64,000 nucleotides of DNA, taken from Coriaria nepalensis. Lineage: Eukaryota; Streptophyta; Magnoliopsida; Cucurbitales; Coriariaceae. The notes under the pieces are model-generated. The model had not been told where the DNA came from, did no database searches, and was given only the letters and a program-made list of their open reading frames with translations. Shown here piece after piece: positions 10,893-23,875 of the stretch (position 1 is the first letter of the stretch; the number at the start of each line of letters is the position of its first letter). The position numbers were made by a program, and so were the translations under genes. The DNA lies in contig CP114482.1 in NCBI GenBank assembly GCA_027186245.1, positions 23,145,209 to 23,209,208 of the forward strand, in the 5' to 3' direction.

Positions 10893-13640
10893 GTTCGAAG
10901 TGATTTAGACTGATTTACTGACAAAAAGAGACACAAAAATATGACTTGAACGCTAAAAAATGCATAGTTGCCATCAATAGATCAACTGCAAGTTACGCAC
11001 GAAACTCGCGTTTTAAATGCAAAAAGAGAATTGGTTCGACGTGCCTTCAAACAATTTAATGATTGAAAAGACTGAGTGATATGCTTTTTAATGCTAAAAT
11101 AATGCATTGTTGTCTTCAATAGATTAATTACAAGTTATGTAAGAAAATAATGTTTGAAGGGCAAAAATAGAATTCGTTCGAATTAATTTAGAATGATTTA
11201 AAGACTAAAACAGACACAATGACATGACTTTAAGGCTAAACAAATGCATTGTTGCCTTCAATAGATCAACTGCAAGTTACGCACGAAAGTCATGTTTAAA
11301 GGCTGAATTTCGTTCGAAGTGATTTAGAATGATTTACTGACTAAAAGACACGCAAAAATATGACTTGAACGCTAAAAAAGGCATAGTTGCCATCATTAGA
11401 TCAATTGCAAGTTATGCACGAAAGTCGCGTTTTAAATACAAAAAGAGAATTGGTTCGAAGTGCCTTCAAACAATTTAATGATTGAAAAGACTGAGTGATA
11501 TGCTTTTTAATGCTAAAATAATGCATTGCTGTCTTCAATAAATTAATCGCAAGTTATGTAAGAAAATAATGTTTGAATAGAGAAAATAGAATTCGGTCGA
11601 ATTAATTTAGAATGATTTAATGACTAAAAGAGACTCAATGACATGACTTTAAGGCTAAACAATTGCATTGTTGCCTTCAATAGATCAACTGCAAGTTACG
11701 CACGAAAGTCATGTTTAAAGGCCGAATTTCGTTCGAAGTGATTTAGAATGATTTACTGACTAAAAGACACGCAAAAATATGACTTGAACGCTAAAAAAGG
11801 CATAGTTGCCATCATTAGATCAATTGCAAGTTATGCACGAAAGTCGCGTTTTAAATGCAAAATGAGAATTGGTTCGAAGTGCCTTCAAACAATTTAATGA
11901 TTGAAAAGACTGAGTGATATCCTTTTTAAAGCTCAAATAATGCATTGTTGTCTTCAATAGATTAATTACAAGTTATGTAAGAAAATAATGTTTGAAGGGC
12001 AAAAATAGAATTCGATCAAATTAATTTAGAATGATTTAAAGGCTAAAAGAGACACAATGACATGACTTTAAGGCTAAACAAATGCATTTTTACCTTCAAT
12101 AGATCAACTGCAAGTTACGCACGAAAGTCATGTTTAAAGGCTGAATTTCGTTCGAAGTGATTTAGAATGATTTACTGACTAAAAGAGACGCAAAAATATG
12201 ACTTGAACGCTAAAAAAGGCATACTTGCAATCAATAGATCAATTGCAAGTTATGCACGAAAGTCACGTTTTAAATGCAAAAAGAGAATTGGTTCGAAGTG
12301 CCTTCAAACAATTTAATGATTAAAAAGACTGAGTGATATGCTTTTTAATGCTAAAATAATGCATTGTTGTCTTCAATAGATTAATTGCAAGTTATGTAAG
12401 AAAATAATGTTTGAAGGGCGAAAATAGAATTCGGTCGAATTAATTTAGAATGATTTAATGACTAAAAGAGACTCAATGACATGACTTTAAGGCTAAACAA
12501 ATGCATTGTTGCCTTCAATAGATCAACTGCAAGTTACGCACAAAAGTCATGTTTAAAGGCCGAATTTCGTTCGAAGTGATTTAGAATGATTTAGTGACTA
12601 AAAGAGACGCAAAAATATGACTTTAAGGCTAAAAAAGGCGTAGTTGCCATTAATAGATCAATTGCAAGTTATGCACGAAAGTCGCATTTTAAATGCAAAA
12701 AGAGAATTGGTTCGAAGTGCCTTCAAACAATTTAATGATTGAAAAGACTGAGTGATATGCTTTTTAATGTTAAAATAATGCATTGTTGTCTTCAAGAGAT
12801 TAATTACAAGTTATGTAAGAAAATAATATTTGAAGGGTGAAAATAGAATTCGGTCGAACTAATTTAGAATGATTTAATGACTAGAAGAGACTCAGTGACA
12901 TGACTTTAAGGCTAAACAAATACATTGTTGCCTTCAATAGATCACCTGCAAGTTACGCACGAAAGTCATATTTAAAGGCCGAATTTCGTTCGAAGTGATT
13001 TAGAATGATTTACTGACTAAAAGAGACGCAAAAATATGACTTTAAGGCTAAAAAAGGCGTAGTTGCCATCAATAGATCAACTGCAAATTATGCATGAAGA
13101 TGGCGTTCTAAATGCAAAAAGAGAATTGGTTCGAAGTGCCGTCAAACAATTTAATGATTGAAAAGACTGAGTGATATGCTTTTTAATGCTAAAATAATGC
13201 ATTGTTGTCTTCAATAGATTAATTACAAGTTATGTAAGAAAATAATATTTGAAGGGTGAAAATAGAATTCGGTCGAACTAATTTAGAATGATTTAATGAC
13301 TAGAAGAGACTCAGTGACATGACTTTAAGGCTAAACAAATACATTGTTGCCTTCAATAGATCAACTGCAAGTTACGCACGAAAGTCATATTTAAAGGCCG
13401 AATTTCGTTCGAAGTGATTTAGAATGATTTACTGACTAAAAGAGACGCAAAAATATGACTTGAACGCTAAAAAAGGCATAGTTGCCAACAACAGATCAAT
13501 TGCAAGTTATGCACGAAAGTCGCGTTTTAACTGCAAAAAGAGAATTGGTTCGAAGTGCCTTCAAACAATTTAATGATTGAAAAGACTGAGTGATATGCTT
13601 TTTAATGCTAAAATAATGCATTGTTGTCCTCAATAGATTA
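10474..13640 (+). repeat. Copy 2 of the long direct duplication (offset 9217 bp)
   Basis: This is the partner of the 1257-4420 segment. Similarity is lost in B of the unit at 13407: this copy continues with ATATTTGAAGGGTGAAAATATAATTCG, while copy 1 has GTTTGAATAGCGAAAATAG. A few single-base differences separate the copies (for example TAATTGCAAG versus TAATCGCAAG, and TACTAGCAATC versus TACTTGCAATC), so the copying is recent relative to domain divergence but not the latest event. Confidence 0.8.
11171..11184. repeat. B/C junction dyad AATTCG-TT-CGAATT (example copy)
   Basis: Six-base arms AATTCG and CGAATT flank a two-base centre. The dyad spans the EcoRI site ending B and the TTCGAA hexamer opening C. 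It is present in most units of domains 2-7. In domain 1 it is usually degraded to AATTCGGTCGAA. Its position at a monomer joint could mark a recombination or protein-binding site, but that is inference. Confidence 0.75.
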
Positions 13641-13825
13641 ATTACAAGTTATGTAAGAAAATAATATTTGAAGGGTGAAAATATAATTCGTTCGAACTAA
13701 TTTAGAATGATTTAATGACTAGAAGAGACTCAGTGACATGACTTTAAGGCAAAACAAATGCATTGTTGCCTATAATAGATCAACTGCAAGTTATGCACGA
13801 AAGCCATGTTTAAATGCCGAATTTC

Positions 13826-16750
13826 ATACGAAGTGATTTAGAATGATTTACTGACTAAAAAAGACGCAAAAATATGACTTTAAGGCTAAAAAAATGCATA
13901 GTCGCCATCAATAGATCAATTGCAAATTATGCAAGAAGATGGCGTTCTAAATGCAAAAAGAGAATTGGTTCGAAGTGCCTTTAAACAATTTAATGATTGA
14001 AATGACTGAGTGATATGCTTTTTAATGCTAAAATAATGCATTGTTGTCTTCAATAGATTAATTACAAGTTATGTAAGAAAATAATATTTGAAACGCGAAA
14101 ATAGAATTCGTTCGAACTAATTTAGAATGATTTAATGACTAGAAGCGACTCAGTGACATGAATTTAAGGATAAAGAAATGCATTGTTCCCTATAATTGAT
14201 CAACTGCAAGTTATGCACGAAAGTCATGTTTAAATGCCAAATTTCATACGAAGTGATTCAGAATGATTTACTGACCAAAAGAGACGCAAAAATATGGCTT
14301 GAACGCTAAAAAATGCATAGTTGCCATCAATAGATCAACTGCAAGTTATGCACCAAAGTCGCGTTTTAAATGCAAAAAGAGAATTAGTTCGAAGTGCCTT
14401 CAAACTATTTAATGATTGAAAAGACTGAGTGATATGCATTTTAATGTTAAAATAATGCATTGTTGTCATCAATAGATTAATTACAAGTAAATAATGTTTG
14501 AAGGGCAAAAATAGAATTCGTTCGAATTAATTTAGAATGATTTAAAGACTAAAAGAGACTCAATGACATGACTTTATGGCTAAACAAATGCATTGTTGCC
14601 TTCAATAGATCAACCGCAAGTTACGCACGAAAGTCATGTTTAAAGGCCGAATTTCATTCGAAGTGATTTAGAATGATTTACTAACTATAAGAGCCGCAAA
14701 AATATGACTTGAACGCTAAAAAAGGCATAGTTGCCATCAATAGATCAATTGCAAGTTATGCACGAAAGTCGCGTTTTAAATGCAAAAAGAGAATTGGTTC
14801 GAAGTGCCTTCAAACAATTTAATGATTGAAAAGACTGAGTGATATGCTTTTTAATGCTAAAATAATGCATTGTTGTCTTCAATAGATTAATTACAAGTTA
14901 TGTAAGAAAATAATATTTGAAGCGCGAAAATAGAATTCGTTCGAACTAATTTAGAATGATTTAATGACTAGAAGAGACTGAGTGACATGACTTTAAGGCT
15001 AAACAAATGCATTGTTGCCTATAATAGATCAACTGCAAGTTATGCACGAAAGTCATGTTTAAAGGCCGAATTTCGTTCGAAGTGATTTAGAATGATTTAC
15101 TGACTAAAAGAGACGCAAAAATATGACTTGAATGCTAAAAAATGCATAGTTTTCATCAATAGATCAATTGCAAGTTATGCACTAAAGTCGCGTTTTAAAT
15201 GCAAAAAGAGAATTGGTTCGAAGTGCCTTCAAACAATTTAATGATTGAAAAGACTGAGTGATATGCTTTTTAATGCTAAAATAATGCATTGTTGTCCTCA
15301 ATAGATTAATTACAAGTTATGTAAGAAAATAATATTTGAAGGGCGAAAATATAATTCGGTCGAACTAATTTAGAATGATTTAATGACTAGAAGAGACTCA
15401 GTGACATGACTTTAAGGCTAAACAAATGCATTGTTGCCTTCAATAGATCAACTGCAAGTTACGCACGAAAGTCATATTTAAAGGCCGAATTTCGTTCGAA
15501 GTGATTTAGAATGATTTACTGACTAAAAGAGACGCAAAAATATGACTTGAACGCTAAAAAAGGCATAGTTGCCAACAACAGATCAATTGCAAGTTATGCA
15601 CGAAAGTCGGGTTTTAACTGCAAAACGAGAATTGGTTCGAAGTGCCTTCAAACAATTTAATTATTGAAAAGACTGAGTGATATGCTTTTTAATGCTAAAA
15701 TAATGCATTGTTGTCCTCAATAGATTAATTACAAGTCATGTAAGAAAATAATATTTGAAGGGTGAAAATATAATTCGTTCGAACTAATTTAGAATGATTT
15801 AATGACTAGAAGAGACTCAGTGACATGACTTTAAGGCTAAACAAATGCATTGTTGCCTATAATAGATCAACTGCAAGTTATGCACGAAAGCCATGTTTAA
15901 ATGCCGAATTTCATACGAAGTGATTGAGAATGATTTACTGACTAAAAAAGACGCAAAAATATGACTTTAAGGCTAAAAAAATGCATAATTACCCTCAATA
16001 GATCAATTACAAGTTATGCATGAAAGTGGCGTTTTAAATGCAAAAGGAGAATTGGTTCGAAGTGCCTTCAAACAATTTAATGATTTAAAAGACTGAGTGA
16101 TATGCTTTTTAATGCTAAAATAATGCATTGTTGTCTTGAATAGATTAATTACAAGTTATGTAAGAAAATAATGTTTGAAGGGCAAAAATAGAATTCGTTC
16201 GAGTTAATTTAGAATGATTTAATGACTAGAAGAGACTCAGTGACATGACTTTAAGGCTAAACAAATGCATTCCTGCCTATAATAGATCAACTGCAAGTTA
16301 TGCACGAAAGTCATGTTCGAATGCCGAATTTCATACGAAGTGATTTAGAATGATTTACTGACTAAAAGAGACGCAAAAATATGACTTCAACGCTAAAAAA
16401 TGCATGCTGCCATCAATAGATCAATTGCAAGTTATGCACGAAAGTCGCGTTTTAATTGCAAAAAGAGAACTGGTTCGAAGTGCCTTCAAACAATTTAATG
16501 ATTGAAAAGACTGAGTCATATGCTTTTTAATGCTAAAATAATGCATTGTTGTCTTCAATAGATTAATTACAAGTTATGTAAGAAAATAATGTTCGAAGGG
16601 CGAAAATAGAATTCGTTCGAATTAATTTAGAATGATTTAATGACTAGAAGAGACTCAATGACATGACTTTAAGGCTTAACAAATGCATTGTTGCCTTCAA
16701 TAGATCAACTGCAAGTTACGCACGAAAGTCATGTTTAAAGGCCGAATTTC
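13826..16750 (+). repeat. Domain 2a: transition block of mixed units
   Basis: Unit starts are 13826, 14246, 14656, 15075, 15494, 15913 and 16333. The A start switches between GTTCGAAG, ATACGAAG and ATTCGAAG, and the B/C junction changes from GGTCG to GTTCG here. C monomers show both the CCTTCAATAG and CCTATAATAG forms. The block looks like a mosaic of the domain 1 and domain 3 subfamilies with more private changes per unit than the homogenised regions, as expected of an older or less homogenised stretch. Confidence 0.8.
14480..14497 (+). repeat. 9-bp deletion inside monomer B
   Basis: The usual ACAAGTTATGTAAGAAAATAATG segment of B is shortened to ACAAGTAAATAATG, with the break at about 14488. 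This makes the unit starting at 14246 410 bp long. I did not find this deletion in any other unit, so it is a private mark. Confidence 0.9.
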
Positions 16751-19700
16751 GTTCGAAGTGATTTAGAATGATTTACTGACTAAAAGAGACGCAAAAATAT
16801 GACTTTATGGCTAAAAAAATTCATAGTTGCCATCAATAGATAAATTGCAAGTTATGCATGAAAGTCGCGTTTTAAATGCAAAAGGAGAATTGATTCGAAG
16901 TTCGTTCAAACAATTTAATGATTGAAAAGACTGAGTCATATGCTTTTTAATGCTAAAATTATGCATTGTTGTTTTCAATAGATTAAATACAAGTTACGTA
17001 AGAAAATAATGTTTGAAGGGCAAAAATAGAATTCGATCGAATTAATTTAGAATGATTTAATGACTAGAAGAGACTCAATGACATGACTTTAAGGCTAAAC
17101 AAATGCATTGTTGCCTTCAATAGATCAACTACAACTTACGCATGAAAGTCATGTTTAAAGGTCGAATTTCGTTCGAAGTGATTTAGAATGATTTACTGAC
17201 TAAAAGAGACGCAAAAATATGACTTTATGGCTAAAAAAATTCATAGTTGCCATCAATAGATAAATTGCAAGTTATGCACGAAAGTCGCGTTTTAAATGCA
17301 AAAGGAGAATTGATTCGAAGTTCGTTCAAACAATTTAATGATTGAAAAGACTGAGTCATATGCTTTTTAATGCTAAAATTATGCATTGTTGTTTTCAATA
17401 GATTAAATACAAGTTACGTAAGAAAATAATGTTTGAAGGGCAAAAATAGAATTCGATCGAATTAATTTAGAATGATTTAATGACTAGAAGAGACTCAATG
17501 ACATGACTTTAAGGCTAAACAAATGCATTGTTGCCTTTAATAGATCAACTCCAAGTTACGCATGAAAGTCATGTTTAAAGATCGAATTTCGTTCGAAGTG
17601 ATTTAGAATGATTTACTGACTATTAGAGCCGCAAAAATATGACTTGAACGCTAAAAAAGGCATAGTTGCCATCAATAGATCAATTGCAAGTTATGCACAA
17701 AAGTCGCGTTTTAAATGCAAAAAGAGAATTGGTTCGAAGTGCCTCCAAACATTTTAATGATTGAAAAGACTGAGTGATATGCTTTTTATTGCTAAAATAA
17801 TGCATTGTTGTCTTCAATAGATTAACTACAAGTTACGTAAGAAAAAAATGTTTGAGGGGCAGAAATAGAATTCGTTCGAATTAATTTAGAATGATTTAAT
17901 GACTACAAGAGACTCAATGACATGACTTTAAGGCTTAACAAATGCATTGTTGCCTTCAAAAGATCAACTGCAAGTTACACCTGAAAGTCATGTTTAAAGG
18001 CCGAATTTCGTTCGAAGTGATTTAGAATGATTTACTGATTAAAAGAGACGCAAAAATATGACTTTATGGCTAAAAAAATGCATAGTTGCCATTAATAGAT
18101 CAATTGTAAGTTATGCATGAAAGTCGCGTTTTAAATGCAAAAGGAGAATTGATTCGAAGTTCGTTCAAACAATTTAATGATTGAAAAGACTGAGTCATAT
18201 GCTTTTTAATGCTAAAATAATACATTGTTGTCTTCAATAGATTAATTACAAGTTACGTAAGAAAAAAATGTTTGAAGGGCAGAAATAGAATTCGTTCGAA
18301 TTAATTTAGAATGATTTAATGACTACAAGAGACTCAATGACATGACTTTAAGGCTAAACAAATGCACAGTTGCCTTCAATAGATCAACTGCAAGTTACGC
18401 ACGAAAGTCAAGTTTAAAGGCCGAATTTCGTTCGAAGTTATTTAGAATTATTTACTGACTAAAAGAGACGCAAAAATATGACTTTAAGGCTAAAAAAATG
18501 CATAGTTGCCATCAATAGATAAATTGCAAGTTATGCATGAAAGTCGCGTTTTAAATGCAAAAGGAGAATTGATTCGCAGTGCCTTCAAACAATTTAATGA
18601 TTGAAAAGACTGAGTCATATGCTTTTTAACGCTAAAATAATACATTGTTGTCTTCAATAGATTAATTACAAGTTACGTAAGAAAAAAATGTTTGAAGGGC
18701 AGAAATAGAATTCGTTCGAATTAATTTAGAATGATTTAATGACTAGAAGAGACTCAATGACATGACTTTAAGGCTAAACAAATGCATTGTTGCCTTCAAT
18801 AGATCAACTGCAAGTTACGCACGAAATTCAATTTTAAAGGCCGAATTTCGTTCGAAGTGATTTAGAATGATTTACTGACTAAAAGAGACGCAAAAATATG
18901 ACTTTCAGGCTATAAAAATGCATAGTTACCCTCAATAGATCAATTACAAGTTATGCATGAAAGTCGCGTTCTAAATGCAAAAAGAGAATTGGTTCGAAGT
19001 GCCTTCAAACAATTTAATGATTGAAAAGACTGAGTGATATGCTTTTTAACGCTAAAATAATACATTGTTGTCTTCAATAGATTAATTACAAGTTACGTAA
19101 AAAAAAAATGTTTGAAGGGCAGAAATAGAATTCGTTCGAATTAATTTAGAATGATTTAATGACTAGAAGAGACTCAATGACATGACTTTAAGGCTAAACA
19201 AATGCATTGTTGCCTTCAATAGATCAACTGCAAGTTACGCACGAAAGTCATGTTTAAAGGCCGAATTTCGTTCGAAGTGATTTAGAATGATTTACTAACT
19301 AAAAGAGACGCAAAAATATGACTATAAGGCTAAAAAAATTCATAGTTGCCATCAATAGATAAATTGCAAGTTATGCATGAAAGTCGCGTTTTAAATGCAA
19401 AAGGAGAATTGATACGAAGTTCCTTCAAACAATTTAATGATTGAAAAGACTGAGTCATATGCTTTTTAATTCTATAATAATACATTGTTGTCTTCAATAG
19501 ATTACTTACAATTTACGTAAGAAAAAAATGTTTGAAGGGCAGAAATAGAATTCGTTCGAATTAATTTAGAATGATTTAATGACTAGAAGAGACTCAATGA
19601 CATGACTTTAAGGCTAAACAAATGCATTGTTGCGTGGAATAGATCAACTGCAAGTTACGCACGAAAGTCATGTTTAAAGGCCGATTTTCGTTCGAAGTTA

Positions 19701-20949
19701 TTTAGAATGATTTACTGACTAAAAGAGACGCAAAAATATGACTTTAAGGCTAAAAAAATGCATAGTTGCCATCAATAGATAAATTGCAAGTTATGCATGA
19801 AAGTCGCGTTTTAAATGCAAAAGGAGAATTGATTCGAAGTGCCTTCAAACAATTTAATGATTGAAAAGACTGAGTCATATGCTTTTTAACGCTAAAATAA
19901 TACATTGTTGTCTTCAATAGATTAATTACAAGTTACGTAAGAAAAAAATGTTTGAAGGGCAGAAATAGAATTCGTTCGAATTAATTTAGAATGATTTAAT
20001 AACTAGAAGAGACTCAATGACATGACTTTAAGGCTTAACAAATGCATTGTTGCCTTCAATAGATCAACTGCAAGTTACGCACGAAAGTCATGTTTAAAGG
20101 CCGAATTTCGTTCGAAGTGATTTAGAATGATTTACTGACTAAAAGAGACACAAAAATATGACTTTATGGCTAAAAAAATGCATAGTTGCCATCAATAGAT
20201 CAATTGCAAGTTATGCATGAAAGTTGCGTTTTAAATGCAAAAGGAGAATTGGTTCGAAGTGCGTTCAAATAATTTAATGATTGAAAAGACTGAGTGATAT
20301 GCTTTTTAATGCTAAAATTATGCATTGTTGTCTTCCATAGATTAAATACAAGTTACGTAAGAAAATAATGTTTGAAGGGCAAAAATAGAATTCGATCGAA
20401 TTAATTTAGAATGATTTAATGACTAGAAGAGACTCAATGACATGACTTTAAGGTTAAACAAATGCATTGTTGCCTTCAATAGATCAACTACAAGTTACGC
20501 ATGAAAGTCATGTTTAAAGGTCGAATTTCGTTCGAAGTGATTTACAATGATTTACTGACAAAAAGAGACGCAAAAATATGACTTTCAGGCTAAAAAAATA
20601 AAGAGTTGTCATCAATTGATCAATTACAAGTTATGCATGAAAATCACGTTCTAAATGCAAAAAGAGAATTGGTTCGAAGTGCCTTCAAACAATTTAATGA
20701 TTTAAAAGACTGAGTGATATGCTTTTTAATGCTAAAATAATGCATTGTTGTCTTGAATAGATTAATTACAAGTTATGTAAGAAAATAATGTTTGAAGGGC
20801 AAAAATAGAATTCGTTCGAATTAAATTAGAATGATTTAATGACTAGAAGAGACTCAGTGACATGACTTTAAGGCTAAACAAATGCATTCCAGCCTATAAT
20901 AGATCAACTGCAAGTTATGCACGAAAGTGATGTTCGAATGCCGAATTTC
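16751..20949 (+). repeat. Domain 2b: 420-bp subfamily with GAGTCATATGC and GGGCAGAAATAG marks
   Basis: Unit starts are 16751, 17171, 17591, 18010, 18430, 18850, 19270, 19690, 20110 and 20530. Units 16751 and 17171 are near-identical twins (shared TTATGGCTAAAAAAATTCATAG, AAGTTCGTTCAAAC and GTTGTTTTCAATAG). Units from 17591 onward share GAAAAAAATG and GGGCAGAAATAG in B. The unit at 20530 carries AATTGATCAATT, a palindromic variant that reappears in domain 3. Period 420 is dominant. Confidence 0.82.
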
Positions 20950-22621
20950 ATACGAAGTGATTTAGAATGATTTACTGACTAAAAGAGACGCAAAAATATG
21001 ACTTCAACGCTAAAAAATGCATGGTGCCATCAATAGATCAATTGCAAGTTATACACGAAAGTCGCGTTTTAATTGCAAAAAGAGAACTGGTTCGAAGTGC
21101 CTTCAAACAATTTAATGATTGAAAAGCCTGAGTGATATGCTTTTTAATGCTAAAATAATGCATTGTTGTCTTGAATAGATTAATTACAAGTTATGTAAGA
21201 AAAAAATGTTTGAAGGGCAAAAATAGAATTCGTTCGAATTAATTTAGAATGATTTAATAACTAGAAGAGACTCAGTGACATGACTTTAAGGCTAAACAAA
21301 TGCGTTCTTGCCTATAATAGATCAACTGCAAGTTATGCACGAAAGTCATGTTCAAATGCCGAATTTCATACGAAGTGATTTAGAATGATTTACTGACTAA
21401 AAGAGACGCAAAAATATGACTTCAACGCTAAAAAATGCATGGTGCCATCAATAGATCAATTGCAAGTTATACACGAAAGTCGCGTTTTAATTGCAAAAAG
21501 AGAACTGGTTCGAAGTGCCTTCAAACAATTTAATGATTGAAAAGACTGAGTCATATGCTTTTTAATGCTAAAATAATGCATTGTTGTCTTCAATAGATTA
21601 ATTACAAGTTATGTAAGAAAATAATATTTGAAGGGGGAAAATAGAATTCGTTCGAACTAATTTAGAATGATTTAATGACTAGAAGGGACTCAGTGACATG
21701 ACTTTAAGGCTAAACAAATGCATTCCTGCCTATAATAGATCAACTGCAAGTTATGCACGAAAGTCATGTTCGAATGCCGAATTTCATACGAAGTGATTTA
21801 GAATGATTTACTGACTAAAAGAGACGCAAAAATATGACTTCAACGCTAAAAAATGCATGGTGCCATCAATAGATCAATTGCAAGTTATACACGAAAGTCG
21901 CGTTTTAATTGCAAAAAGAGAACTGGTTCGAAGTGCCTTCAAACAATTTAATGATTGAAAAGCCTGAGTGATATGCTTTTTAATGCTAAAATAATGCATT
22001 GTTGTCTTGAATAGATTAATTACAAGTTATGTAAGAAAAAAATGTTTGAAGGGCAAAAATAGAATTCGTTCGAATTAATTTAGAATGATTTAATAACTAG
22101 AAGAGACTCAGTGACATGACTTTAAGGCTAAACAAATGCGTTCTTGCCTATAATAGATCAACTGCAAGTTATGCACGAAAGTCATGTTCGAATGCCGAAT
22201 TTCATACGAAGTGATTTAGAATGATTTACTGACTAAAAGAGACGCAAAAATATGACTTCAACGCTAAAAAATGCATGGTGCCATCAATAGATCAATTGCA
22301 AGTTATACACGAAAGTCGCGTTTTAATTGCAAAAAGAGAACTGGTTCGAAGTGCCTTCAAACAATTTAATGATTGAAAAGACTGAGTCATATGCTTTTTA
22401 ATGCTAAAATAATGCATTGTTGTCTTCAATAGATTAATTACAAGTTATGTAAGAAAATAATATTTGAAGGGGGAAAATAGAATTCGTTCGAACTAATTTA
22501 GAATAATTTAATGACTAGAAGGGACTCAGTGACATGACTTTAAGGCTAAACAAATGCATTCCTGCCTATAATAGATCAACTGCAAGTTATGCACGAAAGT
22601 CATGTTCGAATGCCGAATTTC
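20950..22621 (+). repeat. 836-bp two-unit super-repeat, two copies
   Basis: Units 20950+21368 match 21786+22204. The first of each pair carries AAAGCCTGAGTG, CTTGAATAG and CGTTCTTGCC; the second carries GAGTCATATGC, GAAGGGGGAAAATAG, AGAAGGGACTC and CATTCCTGCC. The next units (22622, 23040, 23458) follow the theme without the GGGGG mark. This dimer appears to be the simpler relative of the 1254-bp trimer that follows at 26387. Confidence 0.82.
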
Positions 22622-23875
22622 ATACGAAGTGATTTAGAATGATTTACTGACTAAAAGAGACGCAAAAATATGACTTCAACGCTAAAAAATGCATTGTGGC
22701 ATCAATAGATCAATTGCAAGTTATACACGAAAGTCGCGTTTTAATTGCAAAAAGAGAACTGGTTCAAAGTGCCTTCAAACAATTTAATGATTGAAAAGAC
22801 TGAGTCATATGCTTTTTAATGCTAAAATAATGCATTGTTGTCTTCAATAGATTAATTACAAGTTATGTAAGAAAATAATGTTTGAAGGGCGAAAATAGAA
22901 TTCGTTCGAATTAATTCAGAATGATTTAATGACTAGAAGAGACTCAGTGACATGACTTTAAGGCTAAACAAATGCATTCCTGCCTATAATAGATCAACTG
23001 CAAGTTATGCACGAAAGTCATGTTCGAATGCCGAATTTCATACGAAGTGATTTAGAATGATTTACTGACTAAAAGAGACGCAAAAATATGACTTCAACGC
23101 TAAAAAATGCATGGTGCCATCAATAGATCAATTGCAAGTTATACACGAAAGTCGCGTTTTAATTGCAAAAAGAGAACTGGTTCGAAGTGCCTTCAAACAA
23201 TTTAATGATTGAAAAGCCTGAGTGATATGCTTTTTAATTCTAAAATAATGCATTGTTGTCTTGAATAGATTAATTACAAGTTATGTAAGAAAAAAATGTT
23301 TGAAGGGCAAAAATAGAATTCGTTCGAATTAATTTAGAATGATTTAATAACTAGAAGAGACTCAGTGACATGACTTTAAGGCTAAACAAATGCGTTCTTG
23401 CCTATAATAGATCAACTGCAAGTTATGCACGAAAGTCATGTTCGAATGCCGAATTTCATACGAAGTGATTTAGAATGATTTACTGACTAAAAGAGACGCA
23501 AAAATATGACTTCAACGCTAAAAAATGCATGGTGCCATCAATAGATCAATTGCAAGTTATGCACGAAAGTCGCGTTTTAATTGCAAAAAGAGAACTGGTT
23601 CGAAGTGCCTTCAAACAATTTAATGATTGAAAAGACTGAGTCATATGCTTTTTAATGCTAAAATAATGCATTGTTGTCTTCAATAGATTAATTACAAGTT
23701 ATGTAAGAAAATAATGTTTGAAGGGCGAAAATAGAATTCGTTCGAATTAATTTAGAATGATTTAATGACTAGAAGAGACACAATGACATGACTTTAAGGC
23801 TTAACAAATGCATTGTTGCCTTCAATAGATCAACTGCAAGTTACGCACGAAATTCAATTTTAAAGGCCGAATTTC

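Larger units (their letters stand above)
1..13825 (+). repeat. Domain 1: 419-bp subfamily (33 units)
   Basis: Unit starts are 1, 419, 838, 1257, 1676, 2095, 2514, 2933, 3352, 3771, 4190, 4608, 5027, 5446, 5865, 6284, 6703, 7122, 7541, 7960, 8379, 8798, 9217, 9636, 10055, 10474, 10893, 11312, 11731, 12150, 12569, 12988 and 13407. Diagnostic marks are GAATTCGGTCGAA at most B/C junctions (GTTCG elsewhere in the window), AAAAAAGGCATAG in A, GACACGC and TTGAACGC in many A copies, and GAATAG or GGGTGAAA variants in B. The spacing is almost perfectly 419; the one 418-bp unit after the first (at 4190) lost a T in GTGCCTCAAAC near 4340. Confidence 0.9.

Noticed and set aside
11171..11195. CENP-B-box-like start TTCGAATTA at the opening of monomer C
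   Set aside because: The first half fits the TTCGNNNNA part of the 17-bp CENP-B box, but the required CGGG is replaced by TTAG. A and B starts (TTCGAAGTG) also lack the conserved A. No copy I read completes the motif.
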